Shown: positions 1-5,697, counted from the first letter of the stretch. The stretch: 5,747 bases of DNA from an uncultured Pseudorhodobacter sp. (GCA_945952425.1 CAMFIX010000222.1:1-5747); one strand, 5' to 3'. The notes: generated by a model from the letters alone, not told the origin. Made by a program: numbers and translations.

Positions 1-12
1 GGGCAAGCGAGG

Positions 13-38
13 GTAGGGCGGGATTGATCCCGCCTTAC
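13..38 (-). terminator. GC-rich hairpin overlapping the stop codon of the permease-like gene
   Basis: An inverted repeat has perfect 7-bp arms GGCGGGA (17-23) and TCCCGCC (28-34) around the loop TTGA. It extends outward through one G/T mismatch to GTA (13-15) and TAC (36-38), giving an 11-bp imperfect stem. On the minus strand the TAA stop of the upstream gene (37-35) lies inside the outer stem, so the hairpin would form directly at the 3' end of the message. No T-run follows, so this is not a classic Rho-independent terminator; it may stabilise the 3' end or be one copy of a dispersed palindrome. Similar GTAGGGCGGG palindromes are, from memory, common between genes in Rhodobacteraceae, but only one copy is seen here. 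Confidence 0.45.
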
Positions 39-349
39 GCCGCCATCCGGCGCGGCTCGCGCAGAAGCCGCAGGATCTCGGCGTTCTGGCGCTCCAGCGT
101 GTGCAGGTGGTCCTGCAGCTCGGCAATCGTGCGGTTGCCAGTGTTCTGCAGCAGGAAGACCATCAGGAAGGTGGTGATCGTGGTGCCGGTGTTGATGACC
201 AGCTGCCAGGTGTCGGAAAAGTGGAAGACAGGCCCGCTGACGGCCCAGAAGAGCACGATGGCAAAGGCCAGCAGGAAGGCCATGGGGCGGCCCATGGCCA
301 CGGAAATCCATTCAGCCATCCGCTCGAAGCGGTTGTGGATATAGGTCAT
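35..349 (-). CDS. Low affinity iron permease family small membrane protein (104 aa)
   Basis: This is a predicted inner-membrane protein of 104 residues that resembles the bacterial short 'low affinity iron permease' family (Pfam Iron_permease, recognised by eye). The N-terminal 20 residues are soluble and amphipathic. A first membrane helix lies at about residues 23-43 and ends in the family-typical SGP turn. Next comes the diagnostic stretch WQLVINTGTTITTFLMVFLL (48-67), which forms the second helix, followed by QNTGNR. Residues 74-98 form a charged, Leu-spaced helix that could be a coiled coil. The chosen ATG (349-347) has AAGGAGA five bases upstream; an in-frame extension to 499 would add 50 residues with no membrane or family character. 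The family name comes from fungal Fet4, and iron transport is not shown for such short bacterial members, so the substrate is open. Its nearest same-strand neighbour is rnr, 203 bp upstream, so it is probably transcribed separately. Confidence 0.88.
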   Translation of the reverse strand: MTYIHNRFERMAEWISVAMGRPMAFLLAFAIVLFWAVSGPVFHFSDTWQLVINTGTTITTFLMVFLLQNTGNRTIAELQDHLHTLERQNAEILRLLREPRRMAA

Positions 350-354
350 TTCGT

Positions 355-361
355 TCTCCTT
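355..361 (-). promoter_or_regulatory. Ribosome binding site fixing the start of the permease-like gene
   Basis: The minus strand reads AAGGAGA, ending five bases before the ATG at 349-347. This near-perfect Shine-Dalgarno sequence is the reason for choosing the 104-residue product over the longer in-frame reading that begins at 499. Confidence 0.85.
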
Positions 362-468
362 GCGACCGGCCGCCCTGGGGCCCGGCTGCAAGGGGATCAC
401 CCTTGGCGGACCTCGGACGGCTCGGTCGATCGACTGTCGGGTGACATGGATGAAACCTTCGGGTGAAA

Positions 469-482
469 CGGGCATTTGCCCG
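469..482 (-). terminator. Short hairpin, possible rnr terminator or leader stem
   Basis: The minus strand reads CGGGCA-AA-TGCCCG followed by TTTC. The perfect 6-bp arms (469-474 and 477-482) form a stable small hairpin about 70 bases after the rnr stop codon, with only a three-base T-run. It could end rnr transcription. It also falls at the expected first bases of a transcript from the candidate promoter at 490-518, so it may instead be a 5' leader stem of the permease-like gene. Confidence 0.35.
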
Positions 483-489
483 CAGGAAC

Positions 490-518
490 GAGATAGCACC
501 GGGGGCCGCGAAAAGCAA
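490..518 (-). promoter_or_regulatory. Candidate sigma-70-type promoter for the permease-like gene
   Basis: On the minus strand TTGCTT (518-513) is followed after exactly 17 bases by TATCTC (495-490), with TGC directly before the -10, which makes an extended -10 element. Each hexamer matches the consensus at only three positions, so this rests on the spacing and the TGn element. Transcription would start near 483 and leave a leader of about 130 bases before the ATG at 349. The spacer from 350 to 552 holds no credible gene. Confidence 0.35.
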
Positions 519-552
519 CTCCTGCGCCCGGTGATCCAGAAAACGTGAGCGT

Positions 553-2790
553 TCAGCGCCGCTTGCGTGTCAGCTTCTTCTTGATGCCGTCGGCCTTCGC
601 CTTGAAGCCTGCGCCCTTGCGCGGCGCATAGCCCTTGCCGCGCGGGGCCGGGCGGAGGCTGCCACCCTCGACATGCAAAAGCTCCAGCACCAGGCCGCCG
701 GTGGTGGGGGTGGCCTCGGCCAGCCGGACGGTGACGCGCTGACCCAGCCCCAGGACCATGCCGCTGTCGGCGCCGGTCAGGGTCTGGCTGGCCTCGTCAT
801 AGCGGAAATACTCCCGCCCGATGGCGCGGATCGGCACCAGCCCATCGGCGCCGGTCTCGTCCAGCTTGACGAAAAGGCCGAACTTCTGCACCCCCGCGAT
901 GCGGCCCGCGAATTCGGTGCCCACCCGGTCCGACAGATAGGCGGCGAGGTAGCGGTCGGTCGTGTCGCGCTCGGCCGCCATGGACCGCCGCTCGGTGTCG
1001 GAGATCAGCTTGGCGGTCTCGTCCAGGTTCTCGCGGTCCCAGTCCGACAGCCCGTCCTTGCCCCAGCCATGCGCGGCGATCAGGCCGCGGTGGACGATCA
1101 GGTCGGAATAGCGCCGGATGGGCGAGGTGAAATGGGCGTAGTTGCGCAGCGCCAGGCCGAAATGGCCGAAGTTCTGCGGGGAATAATAGGCCTGGGTCAT
1201 CGACCGCAGGGCGGTGATGTTGATGAGCTCGTCGAACTCCGACCCTTCGGCCTGTTCCAGAAGGCGGTTCAGATGGGCGGTCTTCAGCACCTGCCCCTTG
1301 GCCAGAACGAAGCCCGAAGCCTGGGCGACCTCGCGCAGGGACTCGATCTTTTCCGGGGAGGGTTCCTCGTGGACGCGGAAGAGCAGGGGGGTCTTCAGCC
1401 GGATCAGCTCTTCGGCGGCGGCGACATTCGCCAGCACCATGAATTCCTCGATCAGCTTATGGGCGTCGAAGCGGTCGGCATAGGCGACCGAGGTGACGCG
1501 GCCGTCGTCGTCCAGGATGATCTTGCGCTCGGGCAGGTCCAGCTCCAGCGGCTGGCGGGCGGCGCGGGCTTTTTTCAGACTGGCATAGGCGGCGTAAAGC
1601 GCGCGAAGGTTGGGCAGCAGGGGCTCGGTCGCGGCATCCGGCGCGCCGTCCACGGCGGCCTGGACCTGGGCATAGCTCAGCGCCGCCTTGGAGCGCATCA
1701 GGCCCCGGGTGAAGGCGTGGCGGAGCTTGCGGCCCTCGGCGTCGATGACCATGCGCACGGCCAGACAGGCGCGGTCGACGTTTTCGTGCAAGGAGCAGAG
1801 GTCGCCCGAGAGGATGTCGGGCAGCATCGGCACGACGCGGTCGGGGAAGTAGCTGGAATTGCCGCGGCGCCGCGCCTCGCGGTCCAGGGGGCTGCCGGGG
1901 GTGACGTAATGGGCGACATCGGCGATGGCGACCCAGAGGATATGGCCGCCGGGGTTATTGGGGTCGGTGTCTGCTTCCGCACAGACCGCGTCGTCGCGGT
2001 CGCGCGCATCGGGCGGGTCGATGGTGCAAAGCGGCAGGTCGCGCAGGTCTTCGCGGGAGCCGAGCGGCGCCTCGACCTGGGCGTCGGCATTGGCGATGAC
2101 CGCATCGGGGAAGTCGTCGGGGATGCCGTGCTGGTGGATGGCGATGAGGGAGACCGCCCGCGCGCCGGAGGGGTCGCCCAGCCGCGCGACGATCCGCGCG
2201 GAGGGCAGGCCCAAGCTGCGCTTGCCGACCAGCTCCGCCTCGACCAGCTCGCCGTCCTTCGCCTCGGCCATGCCGTCGCGCGGCACCCGCCATTCCTTGT
2301 CGGAGCCCTTGTCGATGGGCTGTATCCGCCCGCCTTCCGCCGATTTGCGGAAGATGCCAAGTACCTTGTGGGCGGTCGTCCCCAAGGCGCGGATCAGCCG
2401 CGCCTCATAGCCGTGATCCTCGGCGCCGACCTTCACCAGCCGGGCGAGGATGCGCATGCCGCCGCCAAGCGCGGGATCGCCCTTCTGCGGCACGATCATG
2501 ATGCGCGGCCCATCGGTCGGCACGCCCGCCTCCAGCGGACGGGCGAAAAGGTCGCCATCGGCATCGGGGGGCAGCACCTCCAGCACCGCCACCGGGGGCA
2601 TCCCCTCGCGCTTGGCCTTCGGCGTGCGGTCATGACCATCCTCGGCGAAGATCTCTTCGATCATCCGGGCCAGGTCGCCCCGTGCCGCGCCCTTGATGCC
2701 GAAGGCGCGGGCGATGTCGCGGCCATTGGCCTGGGTCGGGTTCTCGGCGATCCACTGGCGGATCTGGGCTTTGGAGGGCAGGGGTGTCAT
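553..2790 (-). CDS. rnr: Ribonuclease R
   Basis: RNase R is a processive, hydrolytic 3'-to-5' exoribonuclease of the RNB (RNase II) family that degrades structured RNA in mRNA decay and ribosomal RNA quality control in the cytoplasm. The 745 residues give the full domain order. A winged-helix N-terminus (about 4-50, with the motif ARAFGIKG at 28-35) comes first, then cold-shock/OB segments (about 90-220). The RNB catalytic domain (about 250-575) follows, then an S1 RNA-binding domain (about 625-707, GVQKFGLFVKLDETGADGLV at 633-652) and a Lys/Arg-rich tail (712-745). The catalytic motif TIDPPDARDRDDA (256-268) keeps the metal-binding aspartates D258, D264, D266 and D267. YFPDRVVPMLPD (314-325) and HFTSPIRRYSDL (553-564) are further RNB signatures. 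The start is well bounded: an in-frame TAG lies three codons upstream (2802-2800), and AGG (2801-2799) sits eight bases before the ATG. It diverges from the aminotransferase gene. Its length is normal and no frameshift was seen. Confidence 0.97.
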   Translation of the reverse strand: MTPLPSKAQIRQWIAENPTQANGRDIARAFGIKGAARGDLARMIEEIFAEDGHDRTPKAKREGMPPVAVLEVLPPDADGDLFARPLEAGVPTDGPRIMIVPQKGDPALGGGMRILARLVKVGAEDHGYEARLIRALGTTAHKVLGIFRKSAEGGRIQPIDKGSDKEWRVPRDGMAEAKDGELVEAELVGKRSLGLPSARIVARLGDPSGARAVSLIAIHQHGIPDDFPDAVIANADAQVEAPLGSREDLRDLPLCTIDPPDARDRDDAVCAEADTDPNNPGGHILWVAIADVAHYVTPGSPLDREARRRGNSSYFPDRVVPMLPDILSGDLCSLHENVDRACLAVRMVIDAEGRKLRHAFTRGLMRSKAALSYAQVQAAVDGAPDAATEPLLPNLRALYAAYASLKKARAARQPLELDLPERKIILDDDGRVTSVAYADRFDAHKLIEEFMVLANVAAAEELIRLKTPLLFRVHEEPSPEKIESLREVAQASGFVLAKGQVLKTAHLNRLLEQAEGSEFDELINITALRSMTQAYYSPQNFGHFGLALRNYAHFTSPIRRYSDLIVHRGLIAAHGWGKDGLSDWDRENLDETAKLISDTERRSMAAERDTTDRYLAAYLSDRVGTEFAGRIAGVQKFGLFVKLDETGADGLVPIRAIGREYFRYDEASQTLTGADSGMVLGLGQRVTVRLAEATPTTGGLVLELLHVEGGSLRPAPRGKGYAPRKGAGFKAKADGIKKKLTRKRR

Positions 2791-2865
2791 CCATCCGGCC
2801 TATCATCTTTGCCCCGGGGTTGAAAGCCTTGCGCCCCCCTGCCAATCTGGCGCCAGAGGTGCCCC
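2791..2865. promoter_or_regulatory. Divergent intergenic region between rnr and the aminotransferase gene
   Basis: These 75 bp must carry the 5' signals of both divergent genes unless transcription starts inside them. For the plus strand, TTGAAA (2820-2825) is a good -35-like hexamer, but the sequence 17 bases later (CAATCT, 2843-2848) is a poor -10. No convincing minus-strand pair was found. The region also holds CCCCGGGG (2812-2819) and the 12-bp palindrome listed separately. Confidence 0.4.
2846..2857. promoter_or_regulatory. 12-bp perfect palindrome overlapping the aminotransferase ribosome binding site
   Basis: TCTGGCGCCAGA is its own reverse complement and does not extend further. Its last three bases are part of AGAGG (2855-2859), the Shine-Dalgarno sequence six bases before the ATG at 2866. 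A repressor bound here would block transcription from any upstream promoter, and the RNA could also fold back weakly over the ribosome binding site. A 12-bp palindrome is expected about once by chance in a window of this size, so only the position makes it noteworthy. Confidence 0.3.
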
Positions 2866-4179
2866 ATGAACACGCCACAGCCGCCGAAATCCGCAGGCCT
2901 CCCCAAGGTCGTCCGTGCCAAGGGCAGTTACCTTTGGGATGCGGAGGGCAAGCGGTATATCGACGGATCGGGCGGGCCCGCGGTCTATTGCCTTGGCCAT
3001 GCCAACGACGAGGTGAACGAGGCCGTCTTCGCCCAGATGCGCAGCCTCGCCCATGGCTATCGCTACAACTTCACCACCGATGCGCTGGAAGAGCTGACCG
3101 ATATCCTGCGGGATCAGACCGGGATGGCCGAGATGGTCTTCGTGACCGGGGGCTCAGAGGCGGTGGAAAGCTGCCTGAAGATCGCGCTGCAGTATCACTT
3201 TGCGCGGGGGGATCGCACGCGCCGCACGTTCATCTCGCGCCAGCGCTCCTGGCATGGGAATACCCTTGGCGCGCTCGGCCTTTCCGGCTTTGCCGAGCGG
3301 ACCGAGGCCTATGAGGGCGCCTTCATCCCCTCGATCAAGCTGTCGCCGGCCAATGCCTATCGGCCCTTGGGGCCCGACCCCGGCGCGGCCGCCGCGGCCG
3401 AGCTGGAGGCCGCGATCCTCGCCCATGGCGCCGAAACCATCGCCGCCTTCGTCTTCGAGCCCGTGGTGGGCGCGGCCGGGGGCTGCGTGCCGGCGCCGGA
3501 GGGCTATGCGCAGCGCGTGCGGGATATCTGCACCCGCCACGGCATCCTGATGATCGCCGACGAGGTCATGTGCGGCGCCGGGCGCTGCGGCACCTGGCGG
3601 GCCCTGGAGTTCGACGGCGTGATGCCTGACATCATGTCGGTCGCCAAGGGGCTCGCCGCGGGCTATGTGCCCTTGGGCGCGGCGCTCTGCACGGCCGAAG
3701 TGTGGGAGGCGATCCTGGCGAAGGATGGCGCTTTCGGCACCGGCCACACCTTCACCGGCCATACGGCGGGCTGTGCGGCGGGTGTGGCCGTGCAGCGCAT
3801 CATCCAGCGCGAGGGGCTGCTTGCGAAGGTCGCCGCGAATGGCGAGAGGCTGAAGGGCTGGCTCCACCAGGCGCTGGTCGATGTCGAGGCGGTGGGCGAC
3901 ATCCGCGGCCGCGGCCATTTCATCTGCGCCGAGCTGGTGGCCGACCGCGGGACGAAGGCCCCCTTCGACGCCGCCCGCAAGCTGCATCTGAAAATCCGCG
4001 CCAAGGCGATGGAGAACGGGCTGATCTGCTATCCGGTCGGCGGCAATGTCGATGGCCAGAACGGCGACATCGTGATTCTCGCCCCGCCCTACAACGCGAC
4101 CGAGGCCGAGCTGGTCGAGATCGTCGACAAGACCGCCACGTCGATCCGCCAAGTGCTTTCCGCCGAGGGCCTCGGCTGA
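2866..4179 (+). CDS. Class III PLP-dependent aminotransferase, substrate unknown (437 aa)
   Basis: This is a fold-type I, class III aminotransferase that would move an amino group from an amine or omega-amino acid to a keto acid using pyridoxal phosphate in the cytoplasm. The N-terminal entry motif is YLWDAEGKRYIDGSGG (22-37). GGSEAVE (95-101) forms the phosphate-binding turn. SWHG (128-131) carries Trp where the stacking aromatic residue is usually Tyr or Phe. FEPVVGAAGG (197-206) and ADEV (231-234) follow, with D232 contacting the PLP ring nitrogen. K261 in SVAKGLAAGYVPLGA (258-272) is the Schiff-base lysine, and HTFTGH (294-299) and GDIVILAPPY (400-409) complete the fold. Length is typical and all core residues are present, so it should be active. 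AGAGG-type spacing is good (AGAGG six bases before ATG). Databases tend to label such proteins 'aspartate aminotransferase family', which does not define the substrate. No neighbouring pathway gene helps: rnr diverges upstream and a TPR gene lies 108 bp downstream. Confidence 0.93.
   Translation: MNTPQPPKSAGLPKVVRAKGSYLWDAEGKRYIDGSGGPAVYCLGHANDEVNEAVFAQMRSLAHGYRYNFTTDALEELTDILRDQTGMAEMVFVTGGSEAVESCLKIALQYHFARGDRTRRTFISRQRSWHGNTLGALGLSGFAERTEAYEGAFIPSIKLSPANAYRPLGPDPGAAAAAELEAAILAHGAETIAAFVFEPVVGAAGGCVPAPEGYAQRVRDICTRHGILMIADEVMCGAGRCGTWRALEFDGVMPDIMSVAKGLAAGYVPLGAALCTAEVWEAILAKDGAFGTGHTFTGHTAGCAAGVAVQRIIQREGLLAKVAANGERLKGWLHQALVDVEAVGDIRGRGHFICAELVADRGTKAPFDAARKLHLKIRAKAMENGLICYPVGGNVDGQNGDIVILAPPYNATEAELVEIVDKTATSIRQVLSAEGLG
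4162..4176 (+). other. Hairpin in the last codons of the aminotransferase gene
   Basis: GCCGAGG (4162-4168) and CCTCGGC (4170-4176) are perfect 7-bp arms around a single G, which would fold as a 6-bp stem with a 3-base loop ending exactly before the TGA stop. No T-run follows. It may help protect or slow decay at the 3' end of the message, or simply reflect GC-rich codons (Ala-Glu-Gly-Leu-Gly). Confidence 0.3.
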
Positions 4180-4190
4180 AATCTGGGCTG

Positions 4191-4213
4191 AAACCCGCCT
4201 CGGCGCCGGTTTT
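4191..4213 (+). terminator. Weak Rho-independent terminator candidate after the aminotransferase gene
   Basis: AAACC (4191-4195) pairs with GGTTT (4208-4212). Inside it, CGC (4196-4198) pairs with GCG (4203-4205) around a CTCG loop, leaving a two-base CC bulge. A run of four T (4210-4213) overlaps the right arm, 12-34 bases after the stop codon. The bulge and short T-run make it a moderate candidate that would separate this gene from the TPR gene. Confidence 0.35.
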
Positions 4214-4276
4214 CACCTAAATTTCACGGCGCATTGATGGGGAAAGGGGCGTTTTCCGTGTTAGGCTTGCGCAAAC

Positions 4277-4282
4277 AGGAGG
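4277..4282 (+). promoter_or_regulatory. Ribosome binding site fixing the start of the TPR gene
   Basis: AGGAGG is a perfect Shine-Dalgarno sequence ending five bases before the ATG at 4288. It decides against the in-frame TTG at 4234, which would add 18 residues ahead of the signal peptide. Confidence 0.88.
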
Positions 4283-4287
4283 ACGCC

Positions 4288-4746
4288 ATGATTCAATTCC
4301 TCTCGGGCCTGATGATCGTCGGCATCGCCGTTTTTACCCTGCTGGCCGCGCCTGTGATGGCGGCAGGCACCTCGGACGGCAGCAGCGCCAGCGCCGCCGC
4401 CCCCTATGACGAGGCCAAGGCTCTGGTGGACGAGGGCTCTTACGCCGCCGCCTTGCCCAAGCTGACCGGGCTGACGCAGAACGACCCCAAGAATGCCGAT
4501 GCCTGGAACCTTCTGGGCTTCACCTATCGCAAGCTCGGCCACCTGGACGAAAGCTCCGCCGCCTATCTGAAGGTTCTGGCGATCAACCCCAACCATCTGG
4601 GCGCGCTGGAATACCAGGGGGAGCTGTTCATCACCCAAGGCAAGATGAAAGAGGCCAAGGCCAACCTGGTCAAGCTGCAGGGCTTGTGCGGCACCTGCGA
4701 GCAGGCGGATGACCTGGAAAAAGCGCTGAAGAAGGCCGGGGCGTAA
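4288..4746 (+). CDS. Exported tetratricopeptide-repeat protein with C-terminal CxxC (152 aa)
   Basis: This is a small, probably periplasmic protein-interaction module. The N-terminus is a signal peptide: a short start, a hydrophobic core (residues about 8-20) and a cleavage site near VMA-A (after residue 25 or 26), followed by a Ser/Ala-rich linker to about residue 38. Up to three TPR units follow. The first, at about 38-70, holds YAAALPKLTGLTQNDPKNAD. The second, at about 71-104, is the clearest, with AWNLLGFTYRKLGHLDESSA ending in AINPNH. The third, at about 105-136, holds YQGELFITQGKMKEAKANL and merges into a capping helix. The C-terminal segment LCGTCEQADDLEKAL (132-146) has C133 and C136, the only cysteines in the protein, which could form a disulfide after export. 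I recall similar LC..C-E endings in other alphaproteobacterial TPR proteins, but no function is established. It converges with the dioxygenase gene. No convincing promoter was found in the 108 bp upstream. Confidence 0.9.
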   Translation: MIQFLSGLMIVGIAVFTLLAAPVMAAGTSDGSSASAAAPYDEAKALVDEGSYAAALPKLTGLTQNDPKNADAWNLLGFTYRKLGHLDESSAAYLKVLAINPNHLGALEYQGELFITQGKMKEAKANLVKLQGLCGTCEQADDLEKALKKAGA

Positions 4747-4762
4747 AGCGCAGCCCCGGGCC
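4734..4762. terminator. GC-rich hairpin between the convergent TPR and dioxygenase genes
   Basis: GGCCGGGGC (4734-4742) pairs with GCCCCGGGCC (4753-4762) with one bulged G, leaving a 10-base loop that contains the TAA stop of the TPR gene (4744-4746). An alternative smaller hairpin is GCCCC (4753-4757) with GGGGC (4765-4769). The gap between the two stop codons is only 27 bp, so such a dyad could serve transcription ending from both sides. No T-run is present on either strand, so intrinsic termination is not certain. Confidence 0.4.
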
Positions 4763-4773
4763 GAGGGGCAGGG

Positions 4774-5580
4774 TCAGATCCCAACCCTCACCATTGCGGC
4801 ATAGCCCGCCGTGGAGCCCTGCATATCCAGCGTCTGCAGGGCGATCTGTTCCGCCGTGTTGTCGCCGAAGACATTGTCGCCCTTCAGCGTCGTGCGGTCG
4901 AGGTTCCCCAGGCTGGCCGGATAGCGCGCATCGGTATAGGCGATGCGGCAGGCGGCTTCGGGCAGCGCCATCTGCGAGGTCAGAAGGGCCTTCCCCGCCA
5001 CGGCATCCTCGGCCGAGCCGAAGACCTCGAAATGGATATGCGGCCAGCGCCCGTCATAGCAGCCCGGCACGATGGTCGTGACCCGCGCCACGCCCTTGGC
5101 ATCGGTCAGCACCACGCCGCGCAGGAAGTTCTGGTCGGGCAGGTCATAAAGCGAGTATTTCCCATCCGCATCGGCATGCCACAGATAGATCGCATGGCCC
5201 GCCAGCGGCCGGCAGGCGGTGACCCCGTAAAGCGCGATCTCCAGCACCAGGGGAATGCCCTCCGCCGTGCCCGACAGCCCCCCGAACGAGGGCCGCAGGT
5301 CGTCGCGGATCACGCCCTCTTGCGTCAGGGCGTCGACGACCTGGCCTTCGCGCGTGTTGCTGCCATCGGCGGGATAGGGGCCGTTCGTCTCGGCAGGGTC
5401 TTTCAGGCAGGTCGTCCCATCGGCGCCGGTGCCGAAAAGATTGGGCTCGGCCTGAGAGGGCGGCGCGCTTTGCGCAATCGCCAACCCCGCCACGCCCAGC
5501 CCCAAGAGCGACAGAACCACCCCGCGCCGCCCCATCAACCGCGGCAGATCCTGTGCCAATCCTTCGTCTTCGTCACGCAT
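4774..5580 (-). CDS. Exported intradiol ring-cleavage dioxygenase-like protein (268 aa)
   Basis: This protein belongs to the non-heme Fe(III) intradiol dioxygenase fold (catechol 1,2- and protocatechuate 3,4-dioxygenases), which opens a catecholic ring between its two hydroxyls. Residues counted from the ATG at 5580: GRRG at 17-20 and the hydrophobic stretch 21-36 look like a twin-arginine-type leader with possible cleavage after AIA (36) or SQA (44). NGPYP (66-70) matches the family's GPYY/GPFY region. The iron ligands are all present by analogy: Y142 in WHADADGKY (134-142), Y175 in VPGCYDGRWPHIHFEV (171-186), and H181 and H183. R178 matches the conserved active-site arginine. LKGDNVFGDN (232-241) is a late family signature. 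Four cysteines (58, 123, 174, 211) could form disulfides outside the cytoplasm. GAGG five bases before the ATG supports this start over the TTG at 5652 or the Met at 5535. No aromatic-degradation genes are adjacent, so the substrate is unknown. Confidence 0.9.
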   Translation of the reverse strand: MRDEDEGLAQDLPRLMGRRGVVLSLLGLGVAGLAIAQSAPPSQAEPNLFGTGADGTTCLKDPAETNGPYPADGSNTREGQVVDALTQEGVIRDDLRPSFGGLSGTAEGIPLVLEIALYGVTACRPLAGHAIYLWHADADGKYSLYDLPDQNFLRGVVLTDAKGVARVTTIVPGCYDGRWPHIHFEVFGSAEDAVAGKALLTSQMALPEAACRIAYTDARYPASLGNLDRTTLKGDNVFGDNTAEQIALQTLDMQGSTAGYAAMVRVGI

Positions 5581-5585
5581 TTGCG

Positions 5586-5589
5586 CCTC
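5586..5589 (-). promoter_or_regulatory. Ribosome binding site fixing the start of the dioxygenase gene
   Basis: GAGG on the minus strand lies five bases before the ATG at 5580-5578, in the context ATGAGG. The in-frame alternatives are a TTG at 5652 and an ATG at 5535. The ATG at 5535 lacks a Shine-Dalgarno sequence and would leave only one residue (Met-Gly) before the arginine pair. Confidence 0.65.
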
Positions 5590-5691
5590 ATTTTTAGCAG
5601 CTTCCGGCGTGAAACGCGGCCAAGGCGCGGTTCCGTCGCGGATGTCAACCAATTCTCCACCTCTGCCCGGCCAACTGCACCCCAGGTCCAG

Positions 5692-5697
5692 AAGGAG
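5692..5697 (+). promoter_or_regulatory. Ribosome binding site of the partial gene at the right edge
   Basis: AAGGAG lies eight bases before the ATG at 5706 and three bases before another ATG at 5701. The 5701 ATG reads only ATG-GTA-TGA, and the eight-base spacing is the better one, so 5706 is the likely true start. Confidence 0.7.

Noticed and set aside
425..434. 10-bp palindrome GTCGATCGAC
   Set aside because: Several 10-bp palindromes are expected by chance in this length of sequence, and there is no second copy or clear positional logic.
350..499. N-terminal extension of the permease-like protein by 50 residues
   Set aside because: The extension has no family or membrane character, and the perfect ribosome binding site sits just before the internal ATG at 349.
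673..2823. A 716-codon open frame on the plus strand opposite rnr
   Set aside because: It is the antisense shadow of a clearly recognised RNase R. Its translation is rich in Gly, Ala, Gln, Asp and Val with no domain, as expected from the GC-rich third positions of the real gene.
3154..4152. A 332-codon open frame on the minus strand opposite the aminotransferase gene
   Set aside because: It lacks recognisable motifs and a ribosome binding site, while the plus-strand frame carries every class III aminotransferase motif.
4234..4287. N-terminal extension of the TPR protein from a TTG at 4234
   Set aside because: AGGAGG lies inside this stretch at ideal distance from the ATG at 4288, and the signal peptide begins directly at that ATG.
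5643..5648. Perfect TTGACA on the minus strand upstream of the dioxygenase gene
   Set aside because: No -10-like sequence occurs 16-18 bases downstream, so it was not called as a promoter on its own.
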